From contig CAZBLY010000001.1 in the NCBI GenBank assembly GCA_964493265.1, positions 37,027 through 101,026 of the forward strand: a stretch of DNA of 64,000 nt, in the 5' to 3' direction. Shown here piece by piece: positions 25,501 to 33,864 of the stretch (position 1 is its first letter; every line of letters starts with the position of its first letter). The notes beneath the pieces are model-generated. The model did no database searches and was not told the origin of the DNA. It saw only the letters and a program-made list of their open reading frames with translations. The translations under genes and the position numbers were made by a program. Source of the stretch: DAOWHW01 sp964493265. Its GTDB lineage: Archaea; Nanobdellota; Nanobdellia; Pacearchaeales; UBA284.

Positions 25501-26094
25501 TTACTTAAATATTCCAACAAAAAATAATTTTATCCAGCCAACTTTTGGAATTCTGCCAATGGCTTTTCCTAAAATTTGCTCTTGTTTAATTGTTTCCTCA
25601 TAAGGCCATTGGGCATTGTTATGGTCTCCTTTAGTTGAAAAAGTGGTTTCATTATTAAATATAATGCGATGAATAATTGGCACTTTCTGGCCTTCAACCT
25701 TGAAAATAATTACATCCCCAACCTTATAATCATGATTTTTTAAGCCCCGAACAATAATTATATCCCCTTTATCAAGACCATTTCTCCAAGACCATTCTTC
25801 AATCTGTTCTTTTGTTATATTATTTTCTAAATACCACGAACCATGTAAAGAAAACCAGTTATCAAATTCGCCTTCATGAATCATACTATTACTTTCAATA
25901 ATTACAAAAGGGATTGGTGTAGCAAAAATCAGACCAAAAACTGGAAAAATAATAAATTTAACAATTAAAAAAATCAAAATAAGATCGATAATCCAACTCC
26001 AAATAGAATCGCTTTTCCATAAAAAATGCCATATCTTTCCAAAAGTGTTTTGTTTTCCTAACCTCTTTTTTTTGTGTCTGATATTTTTTTTCAT
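25501..26094 (-). CDS. Signal peptidase I (archaeal/ER type)
   Basis: A 197-residue membrane protease that removes signal peptides from exported proteins. A positively charged N terminus (KKKRLGKQ) precedes hydrophobic spans (about residues 30-60), followed by IESNSMIHEGEF with the nucleophile Ser, GDIIIVRG, VPIIHRII with the His that replaces the bacterial Lys, and STKGDHNNAQWPYEE with the conserved Asp. A C-terminal hydrophobic tail ends the chain. Several exported proteins in this window are likely substrates. Confidence 0.92.
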   Translation of the reverse strand: MKKNIRHKKKRLGKQNTFGKIWHFLWKSDSIWSWIIDLILIFLIVKFIIFPVFGLIFATPIPFVIIESNSMIHEGEFDNWFSLHGSWYLENNITKEQIEEWSWRNGLDKGDIIIVRGLKNHDYKVGDVIIFKVEGQKVPIIHRIIFNNETTFSTKGDHNNAQWPYEETIKQEQILGKAIGRIPKVGWIKLFFVGIFK

Positions 26095-26132
26095 CTGTAA
26101 AAATAATTGAATTTAGCTTTAAAAATTTATAC

Positions 26133-26897
26133 TTATATAATCTTAAAATCTACGCGGATGTGGTATTTGTAAGGAGCTATTTCCCTAACTTTCTTTATTC
26201 TTGATATCTTAATTTTCTTTTTAGCTTTTTTTGCTTCTTTTTTGATTTTTTCACTTATTTGTTTCAAGTTTTGTTTTTTCAAAAAATCATAAAAATGTAT
26301 TATTGTTCCTTTTTTTGAAACCATGAATGCTTCTTTTAAAAATGATTCCTTAAGTTGTGGTCTTGCCATAATTATTCTATCAAATTTTATTTTTTGTCTT
26401 AAGAACTTTGGAATAATTCTCTTAACATCACCTTGAATAATTTCAATATTATTCAATTTGTTCAATCTGTTTAATTTAACATTTTCTTTAGCATATTTTG
26501 AGGCTGCACGACTGATTTCAACACAATAAACTTTTTTTGCTTTGCTTTTTTTAGCAATAACAATTCCATAAGGGGCTATTCCAGAAAACATAACTAAAAC
26601 AGTTTCACCTTTTTTGATTTTTTTTGCTATCTCTAACCTATCATGACTTAATCGTTGAGAAAAATAACAAGTTTTAATATCTAACTTGAAGATACAGGTA
26701 TTTTCTTTATGGATTGTTTCTGTTTTTTTGATTCCCGCCAACCATTTTAATCTTGGAGTTCTAAGACGGCCAGCTATCTTGCTTTTTACATAAACAGCCT
26801 TAATATTTTTATATTTTTTAATTAATTCTTTTGCTTTATTTTTAGTCGTTGGAACATTAAAAATAATCACATGTCCTATAATATCAAATCCACCCAT
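26133..26897 (-). CDS. Trm5/Tyw2-like tRNA (guanine37) methyltransferase
   Basis: This S-adenosylmethionine-dependent enzyme is expected to methylate G37 of tRNA or act in wyosine formation. The N-terminal part (about 1-85) resembles the Trm5 D2 domain, the LSHDRLEIAKKI helix and VLVMFSGIAPYGIVIA form the Rossmann start, and VYCVEISRAASKYAKENVKLN binds the cofactor. The motif usually reading N-L-P appears as MARPQLKESFL, with the Asn replaced. Length is 254, shorter than the 330-residue archaeal Trm5, so the N-terminal D1 domain is absent. Confidence 0.82.
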   Translation of the reverse strand: MGGFDIIGHVIIFNVPTTKNKAKELIKKYKNIKAVYVKSKIAGRLRTPRLKWLAGIKKTETIHKENTCIFKLDIKTCYFSQRLSHDRLEIAKKIKKGETVLVMFSGIAPYGIVIAKKSKAKKVYCVEISRAASKYAKENVKLNRLNKLNNIEIIQGDVKRIIPKFLRQKIKFDRIIMARPQLKESFLKEAFMVSKKGTIIHFYDFLKKQNLKQISEKIKKEAKKAKKKIKISRIKKVREIAPYKYHIRVDFKII

Positions 26898-26938
26898 TTT
26901 TTTATATTTTCTCTGTTTCTTGTATTTTACTTTAAATT

Positions 26939-27775
26939 TTACTTTAAAAAATATTGTAAAGCATCTTCAATAGAGCCAACTTCTATAACAGTTATTCCAG
27001 CTTCTTCTTCAATATTTGCTTCTCTTGGAACTTCATCTGTTTTACAAAATCCGTTTTCACAAGTTTCTGCTAATTCATAAACAACTTCAGTGCTTTGAAA
27101 TAAAGGTACTAAAAAAATTGTGGCTCCAAAATCTTTAGCTGCCTCTGCTTTGGGTAATACTGAACCAACCAAACCAATACGGCCATAATTATTCACTGTT
27201 CCTGTTATAATAACATCATCTCTTAAGGTTATATTTTCTAATGCAGCTATTGTTGCTATGCTTATAGCTGCTCCAGCACTTTCTCCACCAATTGCTGAAG
27301 CGTTTGCATAAATATTATAAACTAAATCATATTTTTCAACATCAACTTTAGATATCTTAACCGCAACATTTTTTGCTTTTCTTATACTGCTTTGAGTATC
27401 GGCCCAGAAAAATAAGTTGTCTATATTAACAAGAGTCCTACCAGAACCAGGAACAGCCTCTACAACAAGTAATGTAATAACGCCTTTTTTATCCTCATCA
27501 ACAGCTGTCAAATAAATTAAAGATCTAGTTGAATTAATCAAAGGTCTTTTAATTATAAAACCACCTTCTTCTAAATCTTCTAAACCACCTAAATTCTCTA
27601 TATCTTTATATTCTTCTCCTTGTCTGAAAATTTTTGAAATATTAGGAAAAAAAGACCATAACAAAAGAGAGCCAAGAATTAAAATAAATATTACAAGAAG
27701 GGCGATAATAGTTAAAATTAAAGTTGTTTCTCTATCTCTTTTCTTTTTTCTTTTGATTTTTACTTTTTTTGCCAT
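26939..27775 (-). CDS. Membrane-anchored Lon-like (S16) protease
   Basis: The start is put at ATG 27775 (MAKKVKIKRKKK); a TTG five codons upstream abuts tRNA-Ile. A basic stretch and one transmembrane span (about residues 18-42) are followed by the S16 protease domain. The catalytic dyad is Ser in GGESAGAAIS and Lys in SVLPKAEAAKDFGA. There is no AAA ATPase part, unlike full LonB. Related archaeal S16 proteins are thought to process exported or membrane proteins; orientation puts the protease outside or at the membrane face. Confidence 0.82.
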   Translation of the reverse strand: MAKKVKIKRKKKRDRETTLILTIIALLVIFILILGSLLLWSFFPNISKIFRQGEEYKDIENLGGLEDLEEGGFIIKRPLINSTRSLIYLTAVDEDKKGVITLLVVEAVPGSGRTLVNIDNLFFWADTQSSIRKAKNVAVKISKVDVEKYDLVYNIYANASAIGGESAGAAISIATIAALENITLRDDVIITGTVNNYGRIGLVGSVLPKAEAAKDFGATIFLVPLFQSTEVVYELAETCENGFCKTDEVPREANIEEEAGITVIEVGSIEDALQYFLK

Positions 27776-27791
27776 TTCCTCTTTTATCAAA

Positions 27792-27868
27792 TGGGCCCGT
27801 TGGGATTTGAACCCAAGACCCCTACGTTATCAGCGTAGTGCTCTAAAACCAGGCTGAGCTACGGGCCC
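27792..27868 (-). tRNA. tRNA-Ile (anticodon GAU)
   Basis: Minus-strand cloverleaf with acceptor GGGCCCG/CGGGCCC, anticodon stem CUACG/CGUAG with loop CUGAUAA giving GAU, and T loop TTCAAAT. The discriminator is A, with no intron and no encoded CCA. It lies 4 bases from tRNA-Asn, probably one transcript. Confidence 0.96.
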
Positions 27869-27871
27869 TCA

Positions 27872-27944
27872 CGGTCCGGATAGGATTCGAACCTACGACC
27901 CCACGGTTAACAGCCGTGTGCTCTAGCCACTGAGCTACCAGACC
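27872..27944 (-). tRNA. tRNA-Asn (anticodon GUU)
   Basis: Minus-strand cloverleaf with acceptor GGUCUGG/CCGGACC, anticodon stem CACGG/CCGUG with loop CUGUUAA giving GUU, and T arm GUAGG-TTCGAAT-CCUAU. The discriminator is G. It is the upstream member of a tRNA-Asn/tRNA-Ile pair. Confidence 0.96.
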
Positions 27945-28031
27945 ATCTAATAAAAAGTCATAAATTGTTTATAAAGTTTTTCAGAATGGGTAAAAAGAAA
28001 AATATTTATATTCTTAATAACTAATAATCTT

Positions 28032-28145
28032 ATGTATGAAAAACAAAAAGTGTTTTTAGAATGGCTAAAAACTATAGCAATCTAGTTAATAACAATAATG
28101 GTTGGTATTGGCGGCTACTATGCTCTATTTATTAGGAAATGGTGA
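28032..28145 (+). pseudogene. Small membrane ORF interrupted by an in-frame TAG
   Basis: From the ATG at 28032 the frame encodes MYEKQKVFLEWLKTIAI, then TAG at 28083, then continues LITIMVGIGGYYALFIRKW to a TGA at 28143. Read through, it gives a 37-residue single-span membrane protein whose hydrophobic helix crosses the stop. A TATA-like AATATTTATA lies about 25 bases before the ATG. It could be a gene broken by one point change, a readthrough case, or a sequence error; the continuous helix argues against chance. Confidence 0.45.
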
Positions 28146-28162
28146 TGGGTTTTATAATTGAA

Positions 28163-28696
28163 TTATTTTTCAATCATCTCTTCAATATCTTCTTCAACCA
28201 GTTCTTTTAATTTAGAACGGCTCCTTTCAAGATAACCATAAGCTTTTTGCTGTGGCGAACCTCTTATCAACATCCCTATGGCATGATTTGCAATTTCTAT
28301 ACTTTCAAATCTTCCAATTATTGCAACAACGTGATCTGCAATAACAAGATTACATTCGGCAAGCTTTTCTATTATGTGTTTTGTTCTCCCTTTTGTTCCA
28401 ATTATTCTGCCCTTAATGACTTTTATTCTAGAATTTTTAGCATAGGATTTAATATTTATTTTCTTTAGAACAAAATTAGTATTTTTAATTAATAAAGCAG
28501 TATCAATATCAAAACCTAAGGCAAGAGCATCAAAAACTTCTGAAGCAATATGCTCTTCAATAGAATCTTTTTTACTCTCTATAAAAATTTCTTTTTTATT
28601 TTTAATTTCAACCTTAATATCAAGAGCATTTTCCAATCTTTTTTTATTTTTTTTGATAATACTTAATTTCTTTTCTGGAAAAAATATTTTTTGCAT
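28163..28696 (-). CDS. KH-domain protein (Dim2/Pno1-like ribosome assembly factor)
   Basis: A 177-residue protein with two KH folds. The second is clearest: IKGRIIGTKGRTKHIIEKLA has the GxxG loop, followed by RGSPQQKAYGYLERSRSKL. The archaeal homologue binds the 3' end of 16S rRNA with aIF2-alpha and helps small-subunit maturation. It is the last gene of a translation cluster; in many archaea a RIO kinase gene lies between aIF1A and this gene, but only 46 bases separate them here. Confidence 0.85.
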   Translation of the reverse strand: MQKIFFPEKKLSIIKKNKKRLENALDIKVEIKNKKEIFIESKKDSIEEHIASEVFDALALGFDIDTALLIKNTNFVLKKINIKSYAKNSRIKVIKGRIIGTKGRTKHIIEKLAECNLVIADHVVAIIGRFESIEIANHAIGMLIRGSPQQKAYGYLERSRSKLKELVEEDIEEMIEK

Positions 28697-28742
28697 TTTT
28701 TGCTTTTATGTTGCTTTTATTTTATTTTATTTTTATTTTAAC

Positions 28743-29072
28743 TCAGAATTCTTTTTCAATATTTTTAAGATAGCCTTTTTTTCTTAACCAAAGAACCCCG
28801 TTAGGCCTATATTTCCAAATAACATCTCCTTTTTCATCTCCCCCAAGTTCCCAAGGTTCAATAAGAATTACGTTGCCTTCTCTCAACCATAATCTTCTTC
28901 TAAGGCGGCCAGGCACTCTACAAATACGACTTTTACCATCAAGACATTTTACAGACATACGATTTCCACCAAGTCTTCTTTCTAAAATTCCTAAAACTTC
29001 TCTACCTTTTGGAAGTCTAACTCTAAAAACCTCTCCTTCTTGTTTCTGCGGTTTTTTTCTAAATTTACCCAT
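28743..29072 (-). CDS. eif1a: Translation initiation factor aIF-1A
   Basis: A 109-residue OB-fold protein with RLPKGREVLGILERRLGG, CLDGKSRICRVPGRLRRRLW and the WLREGNVILIEPW strand typical of aIF1A. It binds the ribosomal A site and helps initiator tRNA selection. It belongs to the minus-strand translation cluster. Confidence 0.95.
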   Translation of the reverse strand: MGKFRKKPQKQEGEVFRVRLPKGREVLGILERRLGGNRMSVKCLDGKSRICRVPGRLRRRLWLREGNVILIEPWELGGDEKGDVIWKYRPNGVLWLRKKGYLKNIEKEF

Positions 29073-29114
29073 ATAAGAAAAAGATTATCGACGTTTATAA
29101 ATATTTTTAAAAAA

Positions 29115-29414
29115 TCAGATAAGAGACATAGCATGAGGAATATTTTGAATAATAATAACCCTGTCTTTATCTACAATTCCTGCTTGAATTGCTAACTTAA
29201 TAGATTGCTTACCAACAAAATTAAAACAAGCGTCTTCTTGATTTTTTTCTTTAAGCAATTCAAGAACCTTGTCATTTTGCATTTCATCACCACCATAAAA
29301 TTCTTTATTTATTTCAATTTGCATTTTATTATCCTCAAATTTCTTTCCTAAAATATCAGAATCACAAACAGCAACAACTTCCCTGTAAATTTGATGAATT
29401 TTCACTAAAACCAT
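29115..29414 (-). CDS. DUF424 family protein
   Basis: The start is the ATG at 29414 rather than a TTG upstream that sits almost against the previous stop. The 99-residue product has the DUF424 pattern: VVAVCDSDILGKKFED near the N terminus, EFYGGDEM in the middle and a C-terminal strand RVIIIQNIPHAMSLI. The family is archaeal and is typically found next to aIF2-beta, as here. Its function is not settled; a translation or ribosome role is inferred from context. Confidence 0.85.
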   Translation of the reverse strand: MVLVKIHQIYREVVAVCDSDILGKKFEDNKMQIEINKEFYGGDEMQNDKVLELLKEKNQEDACFNFVGKQSIKLAIQAGIVDKDRVIIIQNIPHAMSLI

Positions 29415-29440
29415 TTTAACAATTAAGCAGCTAAGCAAAT

Positions 29441-29854
29441 TTAAACTAGCTTTGCCCTGACAGAATGTTTAGCACCGCAAGCAAGACAGTGAATAAACAT
29501 AAACTTGTCTTCCTTGATTAATTCAGTATCTGGCTTACCACATTCTGGACAAATAACAAATTCTTTAACATAAGATTTTATTTTTTCATTTATCATGTCT
29601 GAACTTAATTTTCTATTCAAAATAAGACGATCACCTTCAATTAAAACTTGGGTAGCCAATTCTCTTGAAAGAAATTTAGACAGATGTGTTGGTTTTCTTC
29701 TTAATATTGAACAAATTTGAGAAAAATTTGTAATAATTGTTTTGTTTCCCTCAACATGGCCTTTAACTTCAGGAATTTCAAAACGCTTAGCTACATCTAC
29801 TTTTTTGACTTTCTTATATAATTCATCTAATAATTTATCATATTCCTCAACCAT
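29441..29854 (-). CDS. eif2b: Translation initiation factor aIF2 subunit beta
   Basis: A 137-residue protein with an N-terminal helix, the central NFSQICSILRRKPTHLSKFL domain and a C-terminal zinc ribbon, CPECGKPD then HCLACGAKH. It is part of the aIF2 complex that brings Met-tRNA to the small subunit. It directly precedes DUF424 in transcription order. Confidence 0.96.
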   Translation of the reverse strand: MVEEYDKLLDELYKKVKKVDVAKRFEIPEVKGHVEGNKTIITNFSQICSILRRKPTHLSKFLSRELATQVLIEGDRLILNRKLSSDMINEKIKSYVKEFVICPECGKPDTELIKEDKFMFIHCLACGAKHSVRAKLV

Positions 29855-29890
29855 ATATTGAATAGAGAAATTCTGTTTAAATATCTTTTC

Positions 29891-30250
29891 TTAATTATAA
29901 ATATTTTTTAAAGTATTTTTAGCACCATATTTAAGATATGGGGTGATTTCTTCAGGGACTCTTTCAAAAGAATTCCAAAAAATAACCTGTTCTCCATTAA
30001 TTTTAATTTCTCCAAGTTTTTCAAGTACGAATTTTATCTCTTTATTCCTATATTGTTTATATATCATTCTACCATAATAATACCATTCGTCTAAATTGTT
30101 TGGATAAGCTATAAAACAAATTTTTTGAAAATCAGCCACTATAAATTTTTTTGCTAATTCTTCTACTTCTGTAAATTGCTTTAATGTTTTTAATGATGCT
30201 TTTTCCAAACCACCAATTTTTGCATTAGTATCTAAAACTAAACTGCCCAT
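29891..30250 (-). CDS. Hypothetical protein between EF-2 and aIF2-beta
   Basis: A 119-residue protein with no recognised family. It begins MGSLVLDTNAKIGGL, is mixed helix and strand, and has a Tyr/Trp-rich centre (DEWYYYGRMIYKQY). The start VLDTN recalls PIN-domain openings, but the other acidic PIN motifs are not evident. A 116-base gap with its own promoter space separates it from EF-2. Confidence 0.5.
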   Translation of the reverse strand: MGSLVLDTNAKIGGLEKASLKTLKQFTEVEELAKKFIVADFQKICFIAYPNNLDEWYYYGRMIYKQYRNKEIKFVLEKLGEIKINGEQVIFWNSFERVPEEITPYLKYGAKNTLKNIYN

Positions 30251-30366
30251 TCCCTCTCACCTTTGTTTTTCTAAGAATTTAAGATATAAATAATTTTGTT
30301 AATATTTTAGAGTGAAAACTTATTAAAACTTATTATTTATTTAATTTTTAATCATTTAATCATCAT

Positions 30367-32520
30367 TTAATCAATTCCCTTTCTTTGTCTAATTTGTTTG
30401 ATGACCTTGATTTGAAGATCTTTTGGAACTGGCGCGAAAAGTTGGTCTGTTATAAAAAAAGCTGCTCTTCCTTCTGTGGCACCTCTTAAATCATTGCTTA
30501 AACCAAACATCTCATTAACAGGCATTTTTACTTTTGCACTTAAATGTTCTCCTTCTTGCTCCACATTAATAAGTTGGCCCCTCTTGCTTTGAACTATTTT
30601 TGTAATTTCTCCCATAAATCTAAAAGGGGCTTCAATTTGAATATTTTGTAATGGTTCAAACATCACCGGCCTAGCATCTTGAATAGCTAGTCTAATTGCA
30701 TCTCTTGTTGCTGGAATAACTTGTGCTGGCCCTCTATGAATGGCATCTTCATGAAGTTTACAATCCATTAATGAAACTTTTAATTTAATCTCTGGTTCAT
30801 TAGCTAGAATTCCGGCATGAACTATCTGTTCAAAAGCAGTCATTGACATTTCTATAATTTCCCCTATATGAACTATTCCACGAGTTTTATCACAAAAAAC
30901 ACAATCTCTATAGATTTCTTTATATTGTCTAGCTTCATCATAACTGATTCCAAGACTAACAAGTTTTTCAACTAATTGTTTATCTTTCTTTTTTATTTTG
31001 ATGTCAGGAATTTCACCCTCTTTAATAGCTTTATAAACAGCATCTTCAATAGGTTCTACTTGTATAAAGAAAACATTATGTTTATTTGGACTTCTGCCTT
31101 CAAAAGTTCGGCTTGCTTTTGTAACAGTTTCTCTATAAACTACAATAGGCTCACTTGTTGTAATATCAACATTTTTTTCTGTTTTGATTCTATTTGCAAC
31201 AACCTCCAAATGAAGCTCACCCATTCCACTCAAAAGATGCTGGCCTGTTTCCTCATCTATCTCTACTGTTATTGTTGGATCTTCTTTTGCAACATGTTTT
31301 AAAACAGAAATTAATTTTGGAAGATCAGATGGTTTTTTTGCCTCAATAGAACATGTAACAACAGGTTCAAACATATGTTTTAATGCTTCAAAAGGTTCCA
31401 TTTCCTTAGTTGAAACTGTTTCTCCTGCAAAAACATTTGTCAAGCCAACCACCCCAATAATATTTCCGGCAGGAGCTTCCTCAATAATCATTCTCTGACC
31501 CCCTTTATAGACATTAATTTGCTGAACTCTAACAGATTTTTTAGCCATATTCATCCACAAATCTTCACCTTTTCTAATTGTTCCAGAAAAAAGCCTGCCA
31601 CCGGCAACTTCGCCAGCATGTTTATCAATAATAATTTTAGTAGGAATAAAAATAACGGGCCCTTTAGAATCACATTCCATTAAAGACTTGCCTTCCTCAC
31701 TCTGAATATCTCCATGCCAAATTTTTGGAATTCTATATTTCTGCGATTCCTTGGGATCGGGAAGATGTTTAACAATCATGTCCATAACTATTGTATATAA
31801 GGGAGCTTTCTTAGCCAGCTCATTAATTTGATTGTTTTCATAAGCATCAATAACATCCTTAAAACTAATTTTTGTTTTTTGCATATAAGGTATTGACATT
31901 GCCCATCTATCTTTAGCAGACCCAAAAGTAACACTTCCATCTTTTACCCCAACTAACCAATCTTTACATTCTTTTGGAGCAATACTTGAAATAAATTTAT
32001 TAACAGAATCTATTGTTTTAATAAGTTTCTCTTGAATTTCTTTAGGCTCTAATTTTAATTCCTTTATCAATCTATCAACTTTATTTATAAACAAAGTTGG
32101 TTTTACTCTCTCTTTAAGTGCTTGTCTAAGAACAGTTTCTGTTTGGGGCATCATCCCTTCTGCAGCATCAACAAGAACTACCGCGCCATCTGTTGCCCTC
32201 ATAGCCCTAGTAACTTCTCCAGAAAAATCGACATGACCAGGGGTATCAACCAAATTAATAAGATAATCTTTTCCTCCAACATTATGAATCATATTAACAT
32301 TAGCACTATCAATTGTAATTCCTCTAGATTTCTCATCAGCATGAAAATCCATAACCATTAACTTTCCAGCCAATTCCTCAGAAATCATTCCCGCTCCAGC
32401 CAGAAGTGAATCAGTCATTGTAGTTTTTCCATGATCAATATGGGCAGCTATACCGATATTTCTAATCTGTCTGGGCTTAAACATCAGTTCAGTAATTTTT
32501 TTTGTTTTATCCTCTGCCAT
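30367..32520 (-). CDS. fusA: Elongation factor EF-2
   Basis: A 717-residue translocase GTPase. Motifs are G1 AHIDHGKTT, G3 DTPGHVDFSGE and G4 NKVD, followed by domains II to V. Domain IV holds HEDAIHRGPAQVIPATR, where the His of AIHRG is the diphthamide site. Length is normal. It follows S7 in the str-type operon with a 20-base gap. Confidence 0.97.
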   Translation of the reverse strand: MAEDKTKKITELMFKPRQIRNIGIAAHIDHGKTTMTDSLLAGAGMISEELAGKLMVMDFHADEKSRGITIDSANVNMIHNVGGKDYLINLVDTPGHVDFSGEVTRAMRATDGAVVLVDAAEGMMPQTETVLRQALKERVKPTLFINKVDRLIKELKLEPKEIQEKLIKTIDSVNKFISSIAPKECKDWLVGVKDGSVTFGSAKDRWAMSIPYMQKTKISFKDVIDAYENNQINELAKKAPLYTIVMDMIVKHLPDPKESQKYRIPKIWHGDIQSEEGKSLMECDSKGPVIFIPTKIIIDKHAGEVAGGRLFSGTIRKGEDLWMNMAKKSVRVQQINVYKGGQRMIIEEAPAGNIIGVVGLTNVFAGETVSTKEMEPFEALKHMFEPVVTCSIEAKKPSDLPKLISVLKHVAKEDPTITVEIDEETGQHLLSGMGELHLEVVANRIKTEKNVDITTSEPIVVYRETVTKASRTFEGRSPNKHNVFFIQVEPIEDAVYKAIKEGEIPDIKIKKKDKQLVEKLVSLGISYDEARQYKEIYRDCVFCDKTRGIVHIGEIIEMSMTAFEQIVHAGILANEPEIKLKVSLMDCKLHEDAIHRGPAQVIPATRDAIRLAIQDARPVMFEPLQNIQIEAPFRFMGEITKIVQSKRGQLINVEQEGEHLSAKVKMPVNEMFGLSNDLRGATEGRAAFFITDQLFAPVPKDLQIKVIKQIRQRKGID

Positions 32521-32540
32521 TTTTATTTCAAAATTATAAT

Positions 32541-33125
32541 TTATCTTGCAGAATCAGCTTGTTTTTCTGTTTCTATTTTTTTTGTTATTGCAAAACTTTC
32601 ATTAGTTCCTTGAGCAGCTAACATAATCTCTTGAGCAAGTGCTTCTGGAATTTTTTTCTTTTTTGCGAATGCTTTATCTTGAGCACCGTGAACTATATTT
32701 CTTAAAGTTATATTTAACCTTCTTAATGGAGCAGAATCAACAGCTTGAGGATAACGAGCTCCACCATATTCTATTGTAGTAATTTCATCACGAGGGGCTG
32801 CTTTTTCTATTGCCCTAACAAGAACCTGAATAGGATTTTCTTTTGTTTTTTCTTCAATAATTTTAAAAGTTTCAATAATGACTTTAGTTCCTTTTGTATG
32901 TTTACCAGAAACCTTTGTCATAATTTTATGTTTCTTTCCACGATGTCCTGGAACTGCAAGAATGCCAATTAATCTTTCAATAATATTTATTTTTGATTTA
33001 GCAAATCTTTCGCGATGTCTTCCATGAGCTTTTACCATTAACTTAACATCTAAATTAATACATCTCTTTAAACCAAAATCTTCTATCTTTACATCTTCTG
33101 TATCATATAAATCAAAAATTTTCAT
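32541..33125 (-). CDS. rps7: 30S ribosomal protein S7
   Basis: The start is the ATG at 33125 (MKIFDLYD), one base after the preceding gene's stop; an ATG six codons upstream overlaps that gene. The 194-residue product shows the archaeal S7 pattern: VNPLM-like region replaced by CINLDVKLMVKAHGRHRERF, then NPIQVLVRAIEKAAPRDEI and YGGARYPQAVDSAPLRR. S7 organises the small-subunit head and contacts the E-site tRNA. Confidence 0.96.
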   Translation of the reverse strand: MKIFDLYDTEDVKIEDFGLKRCINLDVKLMVKAHGRHRERFAKSKINIIERLIGILAVPGHRGKKHKIMTKVSGKHTKGTKVIIETFKIIEEKTKENPIQVLVRAIEKAAPRDEITTIEYGGARYPQAVDSAPLRRLNITLRNIVHGAQDKAFAKKKKIPEALAQEIMLAAQGTNESFAITKKIETEKQADSAR

Positions 33126-33126
33126 T

Positions 33127-33372
33127 TTAACTAAAAACTTCAATAAAATAATTTAAATTTCTTTTAGATGAAGAGTTATCCTCTTTAATATCTACCTTAT
33201 ATTCATTAGGTAATTTGGATTTCAAATAATCTTTTAATTTTTCAGCCCCTTCCGAAGATCCTGGAAAAATAACTACAGCATCTCCATTCTCTTTTGATTG
33301 TTCTACAACTAATTCCAATATTTTCTCATAAGATATTTCAACCAAGGCAACCAAAGCTCTATTTTTATTCAT
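33127..33372 (-). CDS. Unknown 81-residue protein inside the str operon
   Basis: The start is the ATG at 33372 (MNKNRALVALVEISYEKI), directly after the S12 stop, and the stop lies directly before S7. The alpha-beta pattern includes a strand GDAVVIFPGSS and a C-terminal FIEVFS. I do not recognise it. In other archaea S12 and S7 are adjacent, sometimes with a NusA-like KH gene before S12, so an extra gene here is unusual. Tight packing and equal base use suggest a co-expressed ribosome-related role. Confidence 0.7.
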   Translation of the reverse strand: MNKNRALVALVEISYEKILELVVEQSKENGDAVVIFPGSSEGAEKLKDYLKSKLPNEYKVDIKEDNSSSKRNLNYFIEVFS

Positions 33373-33373
33373 T

Positions 33374-33796
33374 TTATCTTCTACCTTTCTCAATTTTTCC
33401 CCTAACTAACATTGCTAAGGGTTGATCATTTACTTTAATAACAGTATATCTAACACCAGGAATATCACCTTTTGATCTGCCTTGTTTTCCTCCAATAGCT
33501 TCAATCATAACCTCGTCATGTTCATCAATAAATTTTGATGCCAGATTTCCAGGAACATAAGCTGTAACTCTTTTTTTGTTTTTGATAAGCTGAACTCTAA
33601 CACATTTTCTCATAGCAGAATTTGGCTGTTTTGCTTCTTTCTGCACTTTCTCTAAAACAATTCCTTTTGCTTGGCTTGTTCCTTCAAGAGGATCGGATTT
33701 TTCTTTTAATTTTAACATTCTTTTTTTATATTTCTGTTTAGCCCAACGAAACTTTTTATGTTTCTTCTTAATTTTCCTAGCACTAGCGATTCCCAT
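33374..33796 (-). CDS. rps12: 30S ribosomal protein S12
   Basis: A 140-residue decoding-centre protein. It has the KQPNSAMRKCVRVQLIKN loop, HDEVMIEAIGGKQGRSKGDIPGVRYTVIKVN and a basic N terminus, all standard for archaeal/eukaryotic uS12. It is the first gene of the str-type operon, with a divergent primase gene upstream. Confidence 0.97.
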   Translation of the reverse strand: MGIASARKIKKKHKKFRWAKQKYKKRMLKLKEKSDPLEGTSQAKGIVLEKVQKEAKQPNSAMRKCVRVQLIKNKKRVTAYVPGNLASKFIDEHDEVMIEAIGGKQGRSKGDIPGVRYTVIKVNDQPLAMLVRGKIEKGRR

Positions 33797-33831
33797 TTTA
33801 TTTTTTGCCTTCTATAAACTTAAGTTCTCTA

Positions 33832-33843
33832 TATATTTATAAA
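33832..33843 (+). promoter_or_regulatory. TATA box for the primase gene
   Basis: ATATATTTATAA is centred about 27 bases before the ATG at 33865, which points to a leaderless transcript and supports choosing that ATG over the one at 33805. Confidence 0.6.
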
Positions 33844-33864
33844 TGTTTCTTACTAAATTTAAAT

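Noticed and set aside
33805..33864. N-terminal 20-residue extension of the primase
   Set aside because: It would cover the TATA box, and the ATG at 33865 gives the expected leaderless start.
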